Of a stretch of 64,000 nt of DNA, positions 35,801 through 44,800 are shown in pieces. How positions within the stretch are numbered: the stretch's first letter is position 1; the number at the start of each line of letters is the position of its first letter. Source of the DNA: Hanleya hanleyi (taxonomy: Eukaryota > Mollusca > Polyplacophora > Lepidopleurida > Hanleyidae); assembly GCA_036873755.1 (NCBI GenBank), contig JAVTVY010025124.1:1-64000 (forward strand). The letters run 5' to 3'. The notes below the pieces were generated by a model that saw only the letters and a list, made by a program, of their open reading frames with translations, was not told the origin of the DNA and did no database searches. Position numbers and translations under genes: made by a program.

Positions 35801-38800
35801 CATGTGGCATGACAAGAAAGACGGGCAAACAGAGAGACAGACAGACAGATGAGACGGAAAATTCAGTTCATTTTGGGGCATCATTACATATCACCTTCAA
35901 AGTCTAAATATTCTCAAAATGCACAAGAACACACCATTTTACTTCAACTGTAGAGAATAAAAGCAACTCCGAGTAGGAATCACAATTTATTCTGTATATT
36001 TTGCTATTAGTTATAGCATCTTCAGCAGTGAACAAAGTTACGAACAGCTCCATACGCACAGTATATATACAAGGCATAATGTGATCTTAGCCAATAGGCA
36101 TTTATGAATAGGTAAGCCAGTAAATTATATCAGGTTGGACAGATATTAAAATGCCGTCATTTTCAGAAATTGTTAAATGTTAAGCGATAACCTGACAGTG
36201 ATCTACAAATGGTGTGATTCAGGTGTATATCTGTATCCATGATTCAGTCATAATATTGTCTGTAATATATTTATGTCGACAAGGAATACACGTAATTATT
36301 TGATAATATTATTAACTGTATGTTGTTTATGATTACTATGAACTTTTTATTTGCTGGAATCCAGCCATTTGTTCCATATGGACAATATTCTCATCAGCCA
36401 TCACCATTCAATATGAATGTGATACATGTACAAGTCCATGGTCATTGATACAGTATGGTGAAGGTGACCTGTAACACCAGTATACAAAATTATACCGAGC
36501 GCATTGAATCCTCACCACATGATGCTGAGGCAGATCAGAACGGAGTGTCGGTAAAATCAGGTGTGTTTTGTAGAGGATTCTCTCAATGATGATGCTATAC
36601 TGTACACATACAAAATATGAAGTGTTGATGTGTCGGGCCTATAGCACAAAATCACAAGCAAATTGGTACAACTAGGCACACAGGATCTCATTTCTGCCGC
36701 TAACGTGTTGATTTGGGTGGGGGCATCCTCTCAGGGGGAGGTGGGGTTGGGAAGGGGCCTAATGTCTCAAGTAGTATTCAAGGTTTTCCATCAATATATT
36801 CTATTCCATACCCCAATATTTCAAGCACGTGAAATCAGGCAAAACTTATGTGCGGGGAATGTGACTTCCACATCCCTGGCTGGACATGCTAGTGGGGAAT
36901 CCTCAATCCCAGGTTAATCACCATTGGTGTTTGTCCAACAAATGCAAAATTGAGCTTGGCATCCGGCCCTATGTTATTCAGCGATGTATTCCCCTACGGA
37001 CCCTGTTGCCTCGACGGAGGTCTTTGCGCTCATCCAGCGCTTGTTATTGTAATACAGAAAAAGAATCTATTGAACATCTATTATTTTTGTGTCTTATCAC
37101 CCGGCATTTTCGGGACCAAGTGCAAGAATGGTTTAACGGTTTTGAAGTAAAAGTTAAAATTACTCCAGAAAAAAATTGTATGCGGGTGGGATGGTGATCA
37201 GTAATGTCTGAATACATTGGCTTTGCTGACAGAGCAATATATTTATAGTAACAAGTTCAGGTCATCAAATCTGAATTTGAATGCTCTTTTAATTAAATTT
37301 CACAGTCATTATCAACTGGAGAAATATATCTCTGGCATAAGCAATACAATGGACAAGTTCAACAAAAAATGGTCTATGTTCGGAAAGGTTATCGATAGTC
37401 TGAAACGTTAAACATTTGAAAGATTAAATGATAAGTCGTACTATTTGTCAACCAACATTTAACCAGCAAAGAATTTCGGTGGATATTATTAATTGTGTAT
37501 ACTCATAAATACGTCACTTAATAATGGATATTGTCTCTTGCGTATGTACGTTTGTTTGTATGTATATATGTAACAAGCAAGCCTCCAAGGTTTTCAGATT
37601 ACTTTAATTTAATGTTGTTTGTTTGTTTGTATATATGTCAATGTGTAAAATGTCTGTATGTGTATTTGTGCGTCTGTATATATGTATGTACGTTGCATTA
37701 TCATAAAAAAAAAGAATGGACCGGTTTGTGTTTTTGTTAATTTTTATTATATGCTTGATTGAAAGTTTGTGCTGATAATCGGATACGAAAAATGTATCTC
37801 GATAATCAACGCGGAAAATTGTCCGTTGATCATTTTTGGTGTACTGCATGGGTGTACTGTACGGTATATTGCTTTAGAATCTATCCATACAGAGTGAGTG
37901 AATATGATTTAACGTCGCTTTCAACTATATTTCAGTCATATCACGACGTTGGGTCCTATTCCTTTTCACAACCGGGAACCACACGGGTAGGGTCCTATTC
38001 CTTTTCACACCCAGGAACCCCACGGGTGCCTCAGTCGCCTCTTACGACAAGCTGTCTGAAGAGCAAAGATCACCTTATTTGCTATACCGAATTCTATCAG
38101 ATTGTAAACTTTGTTTTCACCACTTGTAGATGAAAACGGTAGAAGTGCGGACAGGAACTGTTAAGAATATTACGGACGGCCTTTTATCTGGTAATCCTCC
38201 CAATGTATCCTTGAACGAGGTCATCAGTAACCAGACTTCGAACATCGGTAAGAAAACATTATAATGCGGGCGGGGGGGAGTTTAATGTCACACTCAAAGT
38301 TATTTCAATCATATAGTGACAGCCAGTTTGGTTGGTGGAGGAAGCCGGATTACCCGGAGAGAACCACCGCCCACCGACAAGTAAATGGCAAACTTTCACA
38401 CATGCAGCAGCGGGGCTCGAACCTGTGCCGCATTATAACGAAATGACATGTTGCTAAATTCTGCCACATGTAGATGTATAAGATTTAACGAATGAAGATC
38501 ACTACCCGGATAGATCGCTACCTGGATAGATCACTACCCGGATCACTACCCGGATAGATCAATACCCGGATAGATCACTACCCGGATAGATCAATACCCG
38601 GATAGATCACTACCCGGATAGATCACTACCCGGATAGATCAATACCCGGATAGATCACTACCCGGATAGATCAATACCCGGATAGATCATTACCCGGATC
38701 ATTCCAATCTAATGGACAATGGTGAATAACATTGCGTATGAATCTGATTCATGAATGATTACAGAATTCTACACTATCATACAGTTCAGTACTTCTACTT

Positions 38801-41800
38801 AATTTTCTTCTTTTCACACCAACAAGATGTTTCTTTGATGACAAAGAAAGTACACGGCACCAACATGATCGGACTGACGATGAGTTCTATTATGTTTGGT
38901 TGTGTTATATCTACCGTGGGTATGGAAGCCAGACCACTGCTGAAGTTCTTCTCAGCTCTACAAGTTGTCAGCTTCAAGTTGATTTCCATTGTCATATGGT
39001 AAGTCAAAACTCGAGATTATCATGGGCTAGGTCGATTATCGAAGTGTATAAATTGCTAAATTAATCAATGTATCTAGATTGGAGATGTAAAGAAAGTGCA
39101 GTCGTGTGGTAGATCACCCGATATTCCAGTCCCATCTCGCCCTTCTTCGTATATTATATGGATAATTGGTAGGTGGAGGAACAAATATTTTTGATAAATA
39201 ATTTTGAATTTATTAGTGATGACATTTGAAGCCTAAATGTTCAGAAACCGCTCTATTTTCGTTCAAATTATTCACTTGTAGTAACAGGACAAGTTTTCTG
39301 GTACCCCACATGGCTGCCATATTGAATTTTCCCATGATCCTCTAATAGGGAGGATATGCAAATAGGCTGGAAATGACCCCAATATGATGAACTAGAAAGT
39401 CGCGGAGGCTCAGCTTTCATTCTTTTGTCATTCCAAGGATAGAGGAGAAATTAAGCTGCTTATGCCAACTGTAAGCTTCCTCATTTAACAATCAGAGTGA
39501 GATAACGTGTCTTGGGTAAGACTCATCTTCCGTTGATCGGATCAGAAGATTTTATCAGACGTAATACAGAAGAAATGAAGATATGAAGACATGTATTGCA
39601 TGAAGCTTCGCCAGCTAAAGCTGACATATTTAAAAAAACAAAAACAAAAAGAACAAAACACGAAAAGTCGAAAGTTTTGGGTAGCTTAGAAAATACGTCC
39701 TGGTGGCTCCACAGAAATCGTGATAGATGATTAATTTGACCTGGAGTAATCATTTTGATTGTACCAGTTCCGAAAGGACAAATACACATTTTTCAAATTA
39801 TCTTCCAATTTTCACTGGGATTTCAAGGCAGAAAGATGAACTTTTATTATGAGATGAATCAAATTCAAGTACGAATATAAATTGCTCCTTCACGGTGCAT
39901 TAACTGACAATTTTCTTATGACACTTCTTAGTATGTTTCTCAATGAAACATAACTGGAATAACGCATTTCTATGATTCAGTAACATTCTGTTGTTTTGTT
40001 TATTACTGTAAATTATCATTGTACTTATATGTAATTAGTATCTTGAAGATCGCTGCTTGTTATGAAATAAATGTAATTTTGCTCCTATTATAGGACCTCT
40101 CCGGTTGGAATTACTTTTCTCGTGGCAGCTAAAATGGCAGAGACGGACAACATGACTGAAAAGTTTCAGGACCTGGCCATGTATTGCGCCACTGTGTTCG
40201 GCGGACTATTTTGTCACGCTGTATTCGTCCTGCCTGTCATTTACTTCATTTTGGTCCGAAAAAATCCGTACAAGTTTCTTCAAGGACTATTTCCAGCTGT
40301 TGTTTTTGCCTTTGGTTCCTCTTCTAGGTGAGGATTCTTAACTTATACTCTGATTTTAGATAGGTACGATTGAATCAGATGTTGATATGTTGCCACGATA
40401 ATTCCAAGGATGTGGAGAATTAAAACCTATATGCATGTATGTCACTTTTGACGGTCAGCTCTTACAGCACAAAAATTGTATATTTTCTCCCTATGAAATA
40501 AAATTTCTGGGTCCCCAAACCTAACAAGATGAAACTTTCTCGGGAAACGTCACAGCTTCTTTTAATCCGTGATTTAGCCTCTCTAGCTGAAATCTCCCAC
40601 CTCTCCACTGGCTTCCCTCTAGCATTAATTGACGAAATCGGAATGTATGGCATAAGTGACTGTGGAACAGATGGGACAGTATGTCCTAGTATACCACGGT
40701 TTCGCATGCGGTTACCACGATGTTCATCTGATCCAATCATATCAAGTTAGTGTCTGTAATCTTTTCGTCTGATCTTTCAGTGTCGCAACTCTGCCTTTGA
40801 CCGTAAAATGTTTACAAGAAAATAACAAGGTTGATGGTCGAGTCGTGAAGTTCGTCGCCACTTTCGGGGCTTCTGTTAACATGGATGGAACGTGTATCAA
40901 CATGTCCATTTTGCCGGTGTTTGTGGCCCAGATGAATGGCATTTCTTTAAGCGCCGGGGATTATCTCACAATTTGGTATGATATATGTTTTTTTCCATAG
41001 AATTAAAGGATATGTGAAGAAACTACGGGAATAACTCTCTTGTGTGTGATGCTTATCAAGCTGATTTTTTTCCAATCCAAAACCTGTCAAATAAGATTTT
41101 TCTAGACGTTTAAATATGAGCCTCGGAAAAATTGCAATGCTCAGTTATGTAAAAATGGAATTATGATTTTCAAAATGTACTTCTCGGCCTGATTTGGTAT
41201 TTTTGAGGCATTTACAGTGAGGATTTTCTCTTATAGCAAATATATTAGGAAGTTTGTTTATTGGAAAGAACCATGAATGGTTTTGGTTTGAGGTGTCATA
41301 TTTTTGCTACAGGAGAAAACCCTTTCTTGAAAATGCTCCGAAATACCAAAATAAGCCATGTAGCACATTTTGATCAATCATATCTCTACTTTTTATGCAA
41401 CTGAACATCTCAGTTTTTTTCGAAGGGGATATTTCAGTATGTAAACTTCAAGAAAAATCTTATATGGCAGGTTTTGGAGTGGAAAAAAACCCCGGCTTTA
41501 TTACCATCACACACAAAGGAGTTTTTCGTATGTAAACGTCGCATATCCTTTAGTAAATCGTTAACATTGACTACCAATAATGGTTGCCGAAATACACGCT
41601 TGTATACAGCCATCATGTATCGCACGTTTGTGAATAGCGTGGAATATATGGCTAACATTTTGATGATAATTCCTGGTTCAACAGAATACAAATTATAGAA
41701 CTAAAGAGTCTACCTATAAGCAGCTTTGTACATCATACATCGGTAAGGCCTCTGGTATTGATGGTCGGAGTAACAGGCATGCGCCATGTATTGCTGCTCC

Positions 41801-44800
41801 AGTCAATACAATTTCCCAAGGAATGGAAACAGGCCAAATTTACCTCGGTATATAAGGACGATATAAGGATAAGATTAGTAATCATAGGCCCTTATCAGTC
41901 CTGACTGTTATAATGAATGTCAAGGATGGTAATATAATGGCAAATGCACTGACTATGCATGAGATGGCCAATTTAAATACATGTAAATGGCTTTTCCAGG
42001 ATATGCGTAAGTTGAACATAAAGAAGACAAAGACTATGACATTTTGCCCTTAACAGCGCCTGAGTAGTGTAAGGATGTAGAAATCGAGATCAGTTGTGAA
42101 ATTTTGGAGAATGTTGACGCTTTTAATTATCTTGGTATTTGGTTTGATCCGCATCTTGCGTGGCAAACTCATGTGAATAAACATAGCGTATTGCTGTAAT
42201 GTCACGACTTCGTAAATGTGTCAATCATCGTGCTCATGTCACTTAACATATCATCGCCCTTCCTCATTTTGACTATTGTGGTATAATAATTTGTTGCCAG
42301 ACGCTTCGATCCAAACTATAGATATTACAGGATAGAGCCATTCTTTATGAAAATAAGCGATCTCACGTTAATGATATGTTGAAACAGCTCAAATGACACA
42401 AATTGTTTACAAGGCAGGATATTCATATATGTCAGTTTGTACACAAGTGTGTCAACGAGGATTGCCCTTCACATCTGTTAATTAAATTCTACCGAGTTAG
42501 GGGCGGCCATCATTATAATACCAGGGCAGCTAATGATGGGCATTCAACTCTCACTCAAAATCAGTTGGAAACAGGAAAACACACGTTAGGCTATAAAGGT
42601 ACCATGCTGTAACTCCCTGTCTTCCGAAGTCTCCCAATCCTCTCGGTCTAATTTTAAAAGATTATATTTCAAAACATTAAAAGGCTTCTTGTATTATAGT
42701 AATATTGAGTGATGAAGTCCAGAATTATTGCTCCGTAGTTCGTATAGATAGAAACTCCTCCGTGCTGTAAACATATATGATCAAAATTCTATTCTCCAGC
42801 CCTCTTCGAGTTATTTAGGTGATTTGTTATTTTCCAGGAAACAAAGAATAATGGGTTCAAAACGAGTTCAATTCTAGATGTTTTTTTCCAACAAGATGTT
42901 TGTTAAAATGGGCACTACACGAATTTTAGCGAGTGCAGTGCCCATTTTGTCAAACGAGTGTTATAAAACATAAAATATACTTAGGGCCTATTCGGACTGA
43001 AATGCCCTTTTTACCAATCGACATTAAGCCAAAAAGTCAACTAGGTCAAACGTACAAGACTATCAGAAAAATGCATTGACGTGTTCGATAAATGGACCAC
43101 AGATTGCCAGTTATAAGCACTGAATGAAATTGAGCGATATTTACACGGATTATTATTCCAATTATTCATTGTATTGAGGTGCCGACATACTGACAGAGCC
43201 ACATGACTTCACAGTATAGTCTTCCGGTTAATCTATTCTAAATCACATACCAAGAATCTAACGATTCGTGATATGTGTTGTATCTCAGGTACGCGTTTAT
43301 TGTAATTGTTCATGTGGCAACTTAGATGATATGACCACACGGCCCCTAGCACCGGCATAAGCGGTATTAGATACAAATCTAGAGAGCTATGATGGAAATG
43401 CTCTGACAACTCGTATATTGGTAATTGGTGAGCTGTTTCGCTGTGACAACTCGTACACTGGCGATTGGTGAGCTGTATCGTCGTCAGATAAAAATGACGG
43501 CATTTAACACAAAAGACTAGTCTGTAAGGCCCGATGTCGACCTAGCATCAACTTCCCACAAATGCCAACATATATCAAAGACCAAAAGGTCTGTATACAG
43601 GGGGCGGGCCTCTGGGACGAAACGTCCACCAGCAGAATCTCGCCATATACAGGGAGAAATTACAACACATATAAGAGAAGTGGGAAGAGATGCCGACATA
43701 CTGACAGAGTCACATGTCTTCACAGTATAGTTTTCTGGTTAACCTATTCTATCTCACATACCAAGAATCTAACGATTCGTGATATGTGTTGTATCTCAGG
43801 TACGCTTTTATTGTACCTGTTCATGTGGCAACTTAGATGATATGACCACACGGCCCCTAGCACCGGCATAAGCGGTATTAGATACAAATCTAGAGAGCTA
43901 TGATGGAAATGCTCTGACAACTCGTATATTCTCGAAATATCTCAAAATAATATCTCCGAATCGAAATATCTCCGAATAAAAATGTGATTTGCTTGGAATC
44001 GTATAAAACTGATATTGCCTTCTGGCGACTGGCGACTAGAAATAGTTTTGCTGGTACAAACATTCATTTCAACGGATTTCTCTCAGCAAGCAAGTTCGCT
44101 GTGTCGCATTAGCCGTACATGACACGAGTTAGTCTCGTCAAATTAGTCTCGTCTGTCGATTTCACCAAACAGTGAACAGTCAAGAACTATCGGTATTTAA
44201 AGAAAAACAGTCCAACGTTGCCGACCAGCTGCCGACCTGTGGACGGATGTCAACAAATGCAATCCGGCTTGAGGTCACAGCCATGGCCAGACGAGCTTTC
44301 TACCCATGGCATTCGATGATGGGAAATCACCAGTTTTGTTTGAAAAATATGTATAGGCTTGGCGTAAACCTGCAATAAATATATACGCCTACATTTAGTT
44401 AGACTTTAAACAAATAGCCACACGCAAAAACATACTGGAATACTGAAAGAAATGGAACAATTTGCTTATAGAATAGAACTAATCGGTGAAAACCAATCTA
44501 CATTTAAATAGCATGAAAAGCACATGTGACATGAACATTCCTGGATCACTCGTATAGGAATGGAGCTGATCCAAACTTTAAAATCTTTAATCTTAAAAGG
44601 TTTGTAATTTAAATCGGATGTCAAAATGACACCCAGATCTTGAACTTGCGGCACCTTCTCGACGAGCCCTGCATTTACATTGTACTGTCAAGAAATAACA
44701 TTCTTCTTATTCGTAAAAGTGACATGATACGATTTTAAACCATTGATATAGAGCAGCTGTCCTTCTGTGCCAAATGATTTGAGCTTATATTACAACAGGT

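Noticed and set aside
25017..37045. One giant 12-kb element with nested terminal inverted repeats (Polinton-like TIRs)
   Set aside because: The A-B...B'-A' symmetry is explained better by two separate opposite-orientation insertions, because removing each one restores a different LINE reading frame exactly.
38499..38700. CRISPR-like array
   Set aside because: Units are contiguous 16-bp repeats with no unique spacers, in a eukaryotic intron.
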